A stretch of 64,000 nt of DNA, taken from Deltaproteobacteria bacterium. Lineage in GTDB: Bacteria > Myxococcota > UBA727 > VGSZ01. The position numbers and the translations under genes are program-made. The stretch spans positions 149,604-213,603 of the forward strand of contig JACOUT010000002.1 of the NCBI GenBank assembly GCA_016177705.1, given 5' to 3'. Positions within the stretch are counted from its first letter, which is position 1. Every line of letters starts with the position of its first letter. The notes under the pieces are model-generated. The model was not told where the DNA came from, searched no databases, and saw nothing but the letters and a program-made list of their open reading frames with translations. Of the stretch, positions 20,588 to 28,550 are shown piece by piece.

Positions 20588-22315
20588 TTGCCGTTGAAAC
20601 CCGCCGACCGCCGCCTGCTGCCCTCGCTCGCGTCCTGGACCCCCGGGACGGAGCCCGCCGCCTTCGATGCGGAGGGCCTGACGCTGGCGGCGCGGCGGGT
20701 TCGTGAGCCCTGTCTCGTCGTGCAGGACACGAGCAGCGGGCGGGTGGGCGTGGGCTTCGCCGGCAGCGCCGCGTCGACGGGGCCGTGCGCGCTCGTCGCT
20801 GCGCTGCCGCCGCTGTGGCCCGAGCACCTGGGCAACCGCGCCTTCCTCGAGGCGCACGGCTGCCGCTTCCCCTACGTCGTCGGCGAGATGGCGCAGGGCA
20901 TCACCACCGCGCGCATGGTGGTGGCCGCGCACGAGGCGGGCCTGCTCGGCTTCTTTGGCGCCGCCGGTCTGCCGACGACGAAGATCGAGGCCGCCATCGA
21001 CGAGATCCAGGCGGGCGTTGCCCGGCACGCGGGCAAGGACCCCGACTGCTGGGGCGTCAACCTCATCCACTCGCCGAGCGAGCCCGAGCTGGAAGACGCC
21101 GTCGTCGACCTCTACCTCAGGCGTGGCGTGCGGCGCGTCTCGGCGTCGGCGTACATGGCGCTCACCCCCATGCTGGTGCGCTTCGCCGCCAGCGGGCTGT
21201 GGCAAGACTGCGGCGGGCGCATCCACCGCCGCAGCTTTGTCTTCGGCAAGATCTCGCGCCCGGAGACGGCGCGCGCCTTCTTGCGGCCGCCGCCCGCCGC
21301 CATGCTGGAAGCGCTGGTGCGCGAGGGCAAGCTGACGGCCGAGGAGGCGCGACTCGCGGCGCGCATCCCCGTCGCCACCGACCTCACCGTCGAGGCCGAC
21401 AGCGGCGGCCACACCGACAACCAGGCGCTGCCCGCGGTCTTCCCCACGGTGAAGCAGCTCGCGCTCTCGTGCGCGGCCGAGCTCGCGCTTGATGCGCCGG
21501 TGCGGGTGGGCGCCGCCGGCGGGCTCGGCACGCCCGACGCCGTCGCCGCCGCCTTCGCCATGGGCGCCTCCTACGTGCTCACCGGCAGCGTCAACCAGAG
21601 CGCCGTCGAGAGCGGGCTCTCCCTGCGCGGGCGGCAGTTGCTCGCGCAAGCGCGCCTGGGCGACACCACCATGGCGCCCGCCGCCGACATGTTCGAGCTC
21701 GGCGTCAAGGTGCAGGTGCTCAAGCGCGGCACGCTGTTCGCGCAGCGCGCCCACAAGCTCTACGAGCTGTACCGCGCCTTCCCTTCGCTCGAGGCCATCC
21801 CCGCCGTCGAGCGCGGCAAGCTCGAGCGCGAGATCCTGGGCGGCAGCGTCGAGGAGCTGTGGGCATCCACGCGCGCCTTCTTCGAGCGGCGCGACCCGCG
21901 CCAGATCGAGCAGGCCGAGGCCGACGCCAAGCACAAGATGGCGCTGGTGTTCCGCGCCTATCTCGGCCAGGCCTCCAAGTGGGCCATCACGGGCGACGAC
22001 AAGCGCGCGCTCGACTTCCAGATCTGGAGCGGGCCGGCGCTCGGCGCCTTCAACGCCTGGGTGCAGGGGTCCTTCCTCGAGCCGCTCGAGGCCCGCACCG
22101 TCGGCCAGATCGCGTGGAACCTGCTCGAGGGCGCGGCCGTCGTCACGCGCGCGGCTGCGCTGCGCGCCGCCGGCTGCCCGCTGCCCGATCAGGCTTTCCT
22201 CTTCACGCCACGCCCGCTCGCGCTCGTCGACGAGGCGGGGGCTTCGAATGAACGCACACCGCGCGGGCCCGCGACCAGCGGTAGCTACAGCGCGAGCGCA
22301 CGGGAGCTGCAATGA
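20588..22315 (+). CDS. pfaD: PfaD-like enoyl reductase of PUFA synthase
   Basis: This flavin-dependent trans-acting enoyl reductase of the NPD/FabK-like TIM-barrel family serves PUFA synthases. Conserved blocks: YVVGEMAQGITTARMVVAA, GFFGAAGLPTTKIEAAIDEI, WGVNLIHSPSEPELE, EADSGGHTDNQALPAVFPT, VRVGAAGGLGTPDAVAAAF, ADMFELGVKVQVLKRGT and LDFQIWSGPALGAFNAWVQG. The frame is open from GTG 20498, but codons up to 20588 have low third-position GC and contain the palindrome. I therefore chose TTG 20588 (TTG 20594 is equally possible; both lack a clear Shine-Dalgarno). First gene of the operon; it corresponds to pfa1 of myxobacteria. Its TGA overlaps the next ATG. Confidence 0.93.
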   Translation: MPLKPADRRLLPSLASWTPGTEPAAFDAEGLTLAARRVREPCLVVQDTSSGRVGVGFAGSAASTGPCALVAALPPLWPEHLGNRAFLEAHGCRFPYVVGEMAQGITTARMVVAAHEAGLLGFFGAAGLPTTKIEAAIDEIQAGVARHAGKDPDCWGVNLIHSPSEPELEDAVVDLYLRRGVRRVSASAYMALTPMLVRFAASGLWQDCGGRIHRRSFVFGKISRPETARAFLRPPPAAMLEALVREGKLTAEEARLAARIPVATDLTVEADSGGHTDNQALPAVFPTVKQLALSCAAELALDAPVRVGAAGGLGTPDAVAAAFAMGASYVLTGSVNQSAVESGLSLRGRQLLAQARLGDTTMAPAADMFELGVKVQVLKRGTLFAQRAHKLYELYRAFPSLEAIPAVERGKLEREILGGSVEELWASTRAFFERRDPRQIEQAEADAKHKMALVFRAYLGQASKWAITGDDKRALDFQIWSGPALGAFNAWVQGSFLEPLEARTVGQIAWNLLEGAAVVTRAAALRAAGCPLPDQAFLFTPRPLALVDEAGASNERTPRGPATSGSYSASARELQ

Positions 22316-25300
22316 CGGGTCGTCGCCAGGAGCCCATCGCCATCGTCGGCCTCGGCGGGCTGTTCCCCGGCAGCCTCGACGTCGCCGAGCTGTGGAACCA
22401 CATCCTGCGCAAGAGCGACCTCGTCACGGAGGTTCCGGCGACGCACTGGCGGGCCGCCGACTACTTCGACGCCGACCCGAAGGCGCCCGACAAGACCTAC
22501 GCCAAGCGCGGCGCGTTCTTGCCCAAGGTGCCCTTCGATCCGCTCAAGGAGGGCATGCCGCCGAGCCTTTTGCCGTCGACGGACACCTCGCAGCTGCTGG
22601 CGCTGCTGGTCGCGCGCACCACGCTCGAGGAGGCCATGGGCGCGCTCGAGCGCGCCGACAAGACGCGCGTCTCCTGCCTGCTCGGCGTCACCTCGGGGCA
22701 GGAGCTGTTCGGCCAGATGGCCTCGCGGCTGCGGCAGCCCGAGTGGCGCGCCGGCATGCGCGCTGCCGGCATCGACGAGGCCGCGGTGGAGCGCGCGGTC
22801 AAGCTGATCGGCGACGCCATGGTGCCCTGGACCGAGGCCACCTTCCCGGGGCTGCTCGGCAACGTGGTGGCGGGGCGCGTGGCGAACCGCCTCGACCTCG
22901 GCGGCACCAACGCCGTCACCGACGCCGCCTGCGCCTCCTCCTTCGCCGCCATCTCCATGGCCGTCGACGAGCTGGTGCTGCGTCGCGCCGACCTGGTGCT
23001 GACCGGCGGCGTCGACGCGCTCAACGACATCTTCATGCACCTGTGCTTCTCGAAGACGCCGGCCCTGTCGCCGTCGGGCGACTGCCGGCCCTTCGACGCC
23101 TCGGCCGACGGCACGTTGCTCGGCGAGGGCGTGGGCATGGTGGCGCTCAAGCGCCTGGCAGACGCCGAGCGCGACGACGACGCCATTTACGCGGTGCTGC
23201 GCGGCGTGGGCACGTCGAGCGACGGCCGCAGCAAGAGCGTCTACGCGCCGGTGCCCTCGGGGCAGGCGAGCGCGCTTCGGCGCGCCTACGCGGCGGCCGG
23301 GTACTCGCCCGACACCGTCGAGCTCGTCGAGGCGCACGGCACCGGCACCCGCGCCGGCGACGTCGCCGAGCTCGAGGGCCTGCAGATCGCGTTTGGCGAG
23401 AGCGGCCGGGTCGACCGCCAGTGGTGCGCCGTCGGCTCCGTGAAGAGCCAGATCGGCCACTGCAAGTCGGCGGCCGGCGCCGCCGGCCTCATCAAGGCCG
23501 CGCTCGCGCTGCACGAGGGCGTGCTGCCGCCCACCTGCAAGGTGACGACGCCGAACCCCGCCGCGCGCTTCTCGGAGAGCCCGTTCTACGTCAACAGCGA
23601 GGCGCGGCCCTGGATCCGCGGCGGCGATCACCCGCGGCGCGCCGGCGTGTCGTCGTTCGGCTTTGGCGGCAGCAATTTCCACCTGGCGCTCGAGGAGTAC
23701 ACCGGCGAGGGCAGAAGGCCCGCGCGATTGTCGCGCCGCGACGTCGAGCTGTTCGCACTCTCCGCCGACCGCGACGACGCGCTGCGCGCGCGCGCGCGCG
23801 CGATCGCCGCGGCGCCATCCGACGACCTGGCGCGCTGGTCGAAGGACGTGCTCGCCTCGTTCGAGGCCAAGGCGCCCTGCCGCGCGGCCTTCGTGGCGGC
23901 CAGCATCGACGAGGCCAAGGCGCGCCTGGATGAGATCGCTGCCGGCAAGAGCAGCCCGCTCGTGTTCACCGGCAAGGGCGCGCCCGGCAAGGTGGCCCTG
24001 CTCTTCCCCGGCCAAGGCAGCCAGCAGGTGGGCATGGGCGCGGCGCTCGCCATGCACTTTGGCGCCGCGCGCGCCGTCTACGATCGCGCCGAGGATGCGG
24101 CGCACCTCGGGCGCGTGATCTTCCCGCCACCCGCCTTCACCGACGAGGAGCGCGCCCAGCTGCACGCCCGGCTCACCAAGACCGAGCACGCGCAGCCCGC
24201 GCTCGGGCTGTGCTCGATGGCGACCCTGCGCGTGCTCGAAGAGCTCGGTCTTGGCTGCGACATGGCCGCGGGCCACAGCTTCGGCGAGCTGTCCGCGCTG
24301 TGTGCCGCGGGCGCCTTCGACGAGGCCACGCTGCTGTCGCTCGCGACGACGCGCGGTGCGCTGATGGCGCGCGCCTCGAGCGAGGCGGGCGCCATGGCCG
24401 CGGTGCTCGGCGACGCGCGCTTGGTGCCCGAGCAGCTCGCCGGCCTGCGCGTGGTGGTGGCCAACCACAACGCACCCGACCAGTGCGTCATCTCGGGTGA
24501 GGTGTGCGACGTCGACCTCGCGATACAGCGCCTGGCGGGCGCGGGCTTCACGGTCAAGAAGCTGCTCGTGTCGACGGCATTCCACTCGCCGCTCGTCGAG
24601 GGCGCGGTCGAGCCCTTCGCCGCGGCGCTGGCGGCCGTCGAGGTCAAGGCGCCGCGCTTCCCGGTCTACGCCAACACCACGGCGAAGCCGCACGGCGACG
24701 TCGCGTCGGTGAAGGCCGAGCTGGCGCGCCAGATCGGTGCGCCCGTGCGCTTCGTCGACGAGGTTCGCGCCATGCGCGAGGCCGGCGCCTCGATCTTCGT
24801 CGAGGTGGGGCCCGGCTCGGTCCTGACCGGCCTGGTGTCGCGCATCGCGCCCGACGCCATCGCCATCGCCACCGACGGCAAGGGCGACGGGCTCAGGCCC
24901 TTCGTCACCGCGCTCGCACGCCTGTGTGCTGCCGGCGTTTCGCTCTTGCTCGATCGCCTGCCCTTGCCCGCCGCGTCGCGCGCGCCGGTGGCGAGCAAGA
25001 CCAGCGTGTGGATCAACGGCGCCAACGTCGGCAAGCCCGCGCTGCCCAAGCCCGCGCCCGTCGTCGTGCCCGTCGCCGTCGTGCCCGTCGCCGTCGCGCC
25101 CATCGCTGCCGCGCCCGTCGCCGTCGCGCCACCTTCACCTCCCGCCCCTGCCGTCAGCTCCCCCGTGACCTCGAGGCCCTCGCCCATGACCAAGCACCCC
25201 GCTCCCCTCTCCTCCGGTTGGCTCGACGTGTTCCGCGAGGGCCAGCGTCAGTCGGCCGAGGCGCACCTGGCGCTGCAGCGCGCGCTGGTCGACTCGCACC

Positions 25301-26208
25301 AGGCCTACCTGCAGGCCTTCGAGGCCACGCAGGCGGCGCTGCTCGCGGCCGCGTCGGGCTCGCCCGTCGTCGTGGGCGCACCCGTGCAGCTGACCGCGCC
25401 CCCGCGCCAGCTCTCCCTTCCTCCCATGCCCGCGGCGCCCGTCGTGGTGCCCGCGCCCGCACCTGTCCCCGCGGCTGCCAAGGGCAACGGTCATGGCAAT
25501 GGGCATGCGCCCGCAAACGGGCACGGAAATGGCCACGGGAACGGCAACGGCAATGGCAACGGCCACCACAAGGCGCCGGTGCTGCCCTCGCCCTCGATCG
25601 TGACGCCGGCCGTCGCCAAGGCGAACGGCGCGGCGGACGCGCGCTCGCTGCTGCTCGAGGTGGTGGCCGACAAGACCGGCTACCCGAAGGAGTCGCTCGA
25701 CGACGCCATGGGCCTCGAGAGCGACCTTGGCATCGACTCGATCAAGCGCGTCGAGATCCTGGGCGCGCTCAAGGACAAGCTGCCCGGCGCCGACAAGCTC
25801 GACGCGCTCAAGCTCGCGCAACTCAAGACGCTCGGCGAGATCGCGGCCGCGCTGCGCGCCGTCAGCGGAAACGGTGGCGCGCACCCCTCGCCGGTGCCGG
25901 CCGCGCCGGCGCCGACCACGTCCAGCACCTCCAAGGTCGTGGCTGCGGCCGGCGGCTCCATCCTGCCCGCGCTCCTCGACGTCGTCGCCGAGAAGACCGG
26001 CTACCCGAAGGAGGCGCTGTCGCCCACGATGGCGCTCGAGGCCGACCTCGGCGTCGACTCCATCAAGCGCGTGGAGATCCTGTCCGCGCTCAAGGAGCGC
26101 GTGCCCGCGCTGCCGCCGGTCGACGCCGCGCGCATGGCGCAGCTGCACACGCTCGGTGAGATCGCGGGCGCGCTCGAGGGCACGAACGGAGCTGCGCGCC
26201 CTTTCTGA
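22312..26208 (+). CDS. pfaA: PUFA synthase subunit, KS-MAT-ACP-ACP (5' part of PfaA)
   Basis: 1298 residues. Ketosynthase at about 1-460: Cys207 in DAACASSF, His342 in EAHGTGTR, His383 in SQIGHCKSAAG. Malonyl-CoA acyltransferase at about 555-870: FPGQGSQQVGMG and Ser656 in AGHSFGELSAL. A Pro/Ala linker and a helical region follow (about 965-1020), then a Gly/Asn/His-rich linker. Two tandem acyl carrier domains come next, with phosphopantetheine sites Ser1143 (SDLGIDSIKRVEI) and Ser1250 (ADLGVDSIKRVEI). Typical PfaA continues with KR; here a TGA at 26206-26208 ends the frame directly after a slippery-type heptamer. The continuing -1 frame encodes the KR-DH part, so the full product would have 2079 residues. 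Two ACPs is few for this family. Confidence 0.93.
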   Translation: MTGRRQEPIAIVGLGGLFPGSLDVAELWNHILRKSDLVTEVPATHWRAADYFDADPKAPDKTYAKRGAFLPKVPFDPLKEGMPPSLLPSTDTSQLLALLVARTTLEEAMGALERADKTRVSCLLGVTSGQELFGQMASRLRQPEWRAGMRAAGIDEAAVERAVKLIGDAMVPWTEATFPGLLGNVVAGRVANRLDLGGTNAVTDAACASSFAAISMAVDELVLRRADLVLTGGVDALNDIFMHLCFSKTPALSPSGDCRPFDASADGTLLGEGVGMVALKRLADAERDDDAIYAVLRGVGTSSDGRSKSVYAPVPSGQASALRRAYAAAGYSPDTVELVEAHGTGTRAGDVAELEGLQIAFGESGRVDRQWCAVGSVKSQIGHCKSAAGAAGLIKAALALHEGVLPPTCKVTTPNPAARFSESPFYVNSEARPWIRGGDHPRRAGVSSFGFGGSNFHLALEEYTGEGRRPARLSRRDVELFALSADRDDALRARARAIAAAPSDDLARWSKDVLASFEAKAPCRAAFVAASIDEAKARLDEIAAGKSSPLVFTGKGAPGKVALLFPGQGSQQVGMGAALAMHFGAARAVYDRAEDAAHLGRVIFPPPAFTDEERAQLHARLTKTEHAQPALGLCSMATLRVLEELGLGCDMAAGHSFGELSALCAAGAFDEATLLSLATTRGALMARASSEAGAMAAVLGDARLVPEQLAGLRVVVANHNAPDQCVISGEVCDVDLAIQRLAGAGFTVKKLLVSTAFHSPLVEGAVEPFAAALAAVEVKAPRFPVYANTTAKPHGDVASVKAELARQIGAPVRFVDEVRAMREAGASIFVEVGPGSVLTGLVSRIAPDAIAIATDGKGDGLRPFVTALARLCAAGVSLLLDRLPLPAASRAPVASKTSVWINGANVGKPALPKPAPVVVPVAVVPVAVAPIAAAPVAVAPPSPPAPAVSSPVTSRPSPMTKHPAPLSSGWLDVFREGQRQSAEAHLALQRALVDSHQAYLQAFEATQAALLAAASGSPVVVGAPVQLTAPPRQLSLPPMPAAPVVVPAPAPVPAAAKGNGHGNGHAPANGHGNGHGNGNGNGNGHHKAPVLPSPSIVTPAVAKANGAADARSLLLEVVADKTGYPKESLDDAMGLESDLGIDSIKRVEILGALKDKLPGADKLDALKLAQLKTLGEIAAALRAVSGNGGAHPSPVPAAPAPTTSSTSKVVAAAGGSILPALLDVVAEKTGYPKEALSPTMALEADLGVDSIKRVEILSALKERVPALPPVDAARMAQLHTLGEIAGALEGTNGAARPF

Positions 26209-26244
26209 GCGGAGACGCCGACACGGGTCGCGACCCGGCGTCTC
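26199..26244 (+). promoter_or_regulatory. Candidate programmed -1 ribosomal frameshift signal in pfaA
   Basis: In the reading frame of the KS-MAT-ACP gene the last codons read CGC CCT TTC TGA. This makes the heptamer C-CCT-TTC (26199-26205), which fits the general X-XXY-YYZ slippery pattern; both tRNAs can re-pair after a one-base backward slip (CCC, TTT). Six bases later (26206-26211) begins GAGACGCCG (26212-26220), perfectly complementary to CGGCGTCTC (26236-26244). The loop holds the palindrome GGGTCGCGACC. After the slip, the frame runs CTG AGC GGA GAC and is open through to 28550. Slippery site, spacer and stem are all in canonical order. An assembly or mutational one-base loss in the CCCTTT run is the alternative. 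Confidence 0.6.
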
Positions 26245-26261
26245 ACGACGAGACCACGCGC

Positions 26262-28550
26262 GTGCCTCGGGCCGTCCTCGAGTGGGCGGCCTGCCCGCTC
26301 GCGTCGGCGAGCACCGATGCGCGCTTCGGCGTCGAACAGCAGCACGGCGCCGAGCGCTCGCTCGCGCTGCTGGTCGCGGGTGCGCACGGCCGCGCGCTCG
26401 CCGCCGCGCTGGCGACGCGCGCACCCGGGCTGCCGCTCGACGTGCTCGAGGGGATGGCGCCGCTGCCCGCGCGCGCCCACACCGTCGTCGACGCGCGCGC
26501 CCTCGACCCGGGCGACGACGTGCCCGGCGCGCTCTCGCGCCTCAAGGGCTCGCTCTTCCTGTTGCAGCCGTCGCGCACGCTCGGCGTGCGGCGCTTGGTG
26601 GCGCTCACGCGCGAGGACGGCAGCGACGCTGCCGCCGTGGCCGCGGGCATCTCGGGCTTGATCAAGACCGCCGCGCTCGAGTGGCCCGAGCTGCGCTGCG
26701 CCGTGGTCGACGTCGCGCCCGACCTCGACGCGGCCGGCGTGCTGCTCGAGGAGCTGGCTGCCGGCCTGCCCGATCGCGAGGTGCGCAGGCTGCCGGGCCC
26801 GGCCACGTCGACGCGCCTGGTGCCGCGCGTGGTCGCGCGCCCGGTGGGGCACGGCGCGCGCCGCGCGCATGTCACCTCGTCGTCGGTGGTGGTGGCGAGC
26901 GGCGGCGCCCGCGGCGTCACCGCCACCACGCTGCTCGCGCTCGCACGTGAGGCGCGCCCCGCCGTGCTGCTGCTCGGTCGCACGGCCGTCGATGCGCCCG
27001 AGCCCGCCTGCTGCCAGGGGCTTCCCGACGAGGGTGCCATCAAGCGCGCGCTGCTCGACGACGCCAAGCGGCGCGGCGAGCCGGTGCAGCTGCCGCGCAT
27101 CGGCGCGGCCGCGCAGGCCGTGCTCGCGGCGCGCGAGATTCGCGCCTTCATCGGCGCGCTGCAGGGCGAGGGCGCGCGCGTCCTCTACCGTGCCGTCGAC
27201 GTGCGCGACCCCGCCGCCGTGGCTGCAGCGTGCGACGAGGCGCGCGCTGCCTTTGGCCCCATCACCGACCTGGTGCACGGCGCCGGCGTGCTCGCCGACA
27301 AGAAGATCGAGGACAAGACGCCCGAGCAGGTCGACCGCGTCATGGACACCAAGGTGCTCGGCCTGCGCGCGCTGCTCGCGGCCACGCGCGAGGACCCGCT
27401 TCGCACCGTGTCGCTGTTCTCGTCGGTGGCCGGCCGCTTCGGCAACGTCGGCCAGGTCGACTACGCCATGGCCAACGAGGCGCTGAACCACCTGGCGGTT
27501 GCCTTGGCCACACGCGAACACGCGGGGCGCGGGCTCGTCGTCAAGTCGCTCAATTGGGGCCCCTGGGAGGGCGGCATGGTCACGCCCGCCCTCAAGAAGC
27601 TGTTCGCCGAGCGTGGCGTGGCCGTGCTGAGCCACGAGGACGGCGCGCGCCACTTCGTCGACGAGCTGACGACGCTGGCCGACCCCGCGGTGGAGGTGAT
27701 CATCGGCGGCGAGCTTGCGCCCGAGCAGCGTTCGCGCGCCGCCACGGGGCACGGGAGCGCGGCCGAGGCGACCGCCGGGCCCACGCGCATGCACCTCGAC
27801 GGCGCCTCCTGGGGCATCCTCGCCGACCACGCCATCGCCGGCGTGCCCGTGCTGCCGGTGGTGGGAGCGCTCGAGCTGTTTTCGCGCGCGCGCCCCGACG
27901 TGCGCGCCCTCGCCGACCTCCACGTGCGACGCGGGCTGCGCCTGCCGCGCCTGTTCGAGGGCGGCCACGACGTCGAGATCCGGGAACAGGACGGCACGCT
28001 CACACTGGTCACGCCCGGCGAGGGCGCGCCGCACTACACGGCGCGCGTCGCCGACGCCGTCGACACGGCGCCGCTCGATCGGCCACGGGGCGTGCTGCCC
28101 GCCGCCGCGAGCGCGCTCTACCAGGAGCTTCTGTTCCACGGGCCGCGCTTCCACCTGGTCGAGGCGGTCTCCGCCTGCGGCGAGGACGGCATGATCGCGC
28201 AGGTGCGCGGCGTGCGCGCCGCGCGCTGGCCGGGCGAGTGGCGCACCGACGCCGCCGCCGTCGACGGCGCGCTGCAAGCGGCGCTCTTGTGGGCGCGCCA
28301 CCTGACGGGCGGCGCCTTCTTGCCGACGGCCATCGCCTGCGTCTCGCTGGCGCAGCCCGGCGACGGCCCGCTCACCTGCGTGCTCAAGGCGCGCACCGCG
28401 CCCACCGGGCCGCGCGCCGTCGTCGACGCGTGGCTGCTCGACTCGGATGGCGCGGTGCGGGTGACGCTCACGGGCGTCGAGATTCACCGCCTGCCCGACG
28501 ACAGAGCGTTTGCGCGACGGCCCGACGCCGAGGCCGGGAGCGCGCGGTGA
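26262..28550 (+). CDS. pfaA: PUFA synthase subunit, KR-DH (3' part of PfaA)
   Basis: 762 residues if started at GTG 26262 (numbering from there). Ketoreductase at about 200-490: NADPH loop VVVASGGARGV near 210-219, Ser387/388 in LFSSVAG and Tyr401 in VDYAMANEALNHL. The segment before it (about 1-200) is the structural half of the KR. Polyketide-type dehydratase-like region at about 510-745: His523 in LADHAIAGVPVLPVVGALE, with LLFHGPRFHLVEAV later. The GTG has no good ribosome binding site, and the same frame is open upstream to at least the heptamer at 26199. I therefore think this is the C-terminal half of PfaA, reached by -1 frameshifting or split by an indel. Its TGA overlaps the next GTG. 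Confidence 0.85.
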   Translation: MPRAVLEWAACPLASASTDARFGVEQQHGAERSLALLVAGAHGRALAAALATRAPGLPLDVLEGMAPLPARAHTVVDARALDPGDDVPGALSRLKGSLFLLQPSRTLGVRRLVALTREDGSDAAAVAAGISGLIKTAALEWPELRCAVVDVAPDLDAAGVLLEELAAGLPDREVRRLPGPATSTRLVPRVVARPVGHGARRAHVTSSSVVVASGGARGVTATTLLALAREARPAVLLLGRTAVDAPEPACCQGLPDEGAIKRALLDDAKRRGEPVQLPRIGAAAQAVLAAREIRAFIGALQGEGARVLYRAVDVRDPAAVAAACDEARAAFGPITDLVHGAGVLADKKIEDKTPEQVDRVMDTKVLGLRALLAATREDPLRTVSLFSSVAGRFGNVGQVDYAMANEALNHLAVALATREHAGRGLVVKSLNWGPWEGGMVTPALKKLFAERGVAVLSHEDGARHFVDELTTLADPAVEVIIGGELAPEQRSRAATGHGSAAEATAGPTRMHLDGASWGILADHAIAGVPVLPVVGALELFSRARPDVRALADLHVRRGLRLPRLFEGGHDVEIREQDGTLTLVTPGEGAPHYTARVADAVDTAPLDRPRGVLPAAASALYQELLFHGPRFHLVEAVSACGEDGMIAQVRGVRAARWPGEWRTDAAAVDGALQAALLWARHLTGGAFLPTAIACVSLAQPGDGPLTCVLKARTAPTGPRAVVDAWLLDSDGAVRVTLTGVEIHRLPDDRAFARRPDAEAGSAR

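Noticed and set aside
27230..28546. Upstream extension of the PfaC-type frame inside the KR-DH gene
   Set aside because: The frame is open only because of the high GC content. The translation is Arg/Ala-rich without domains, and the KS domain starts at GTG 28547 with a ribosome site.
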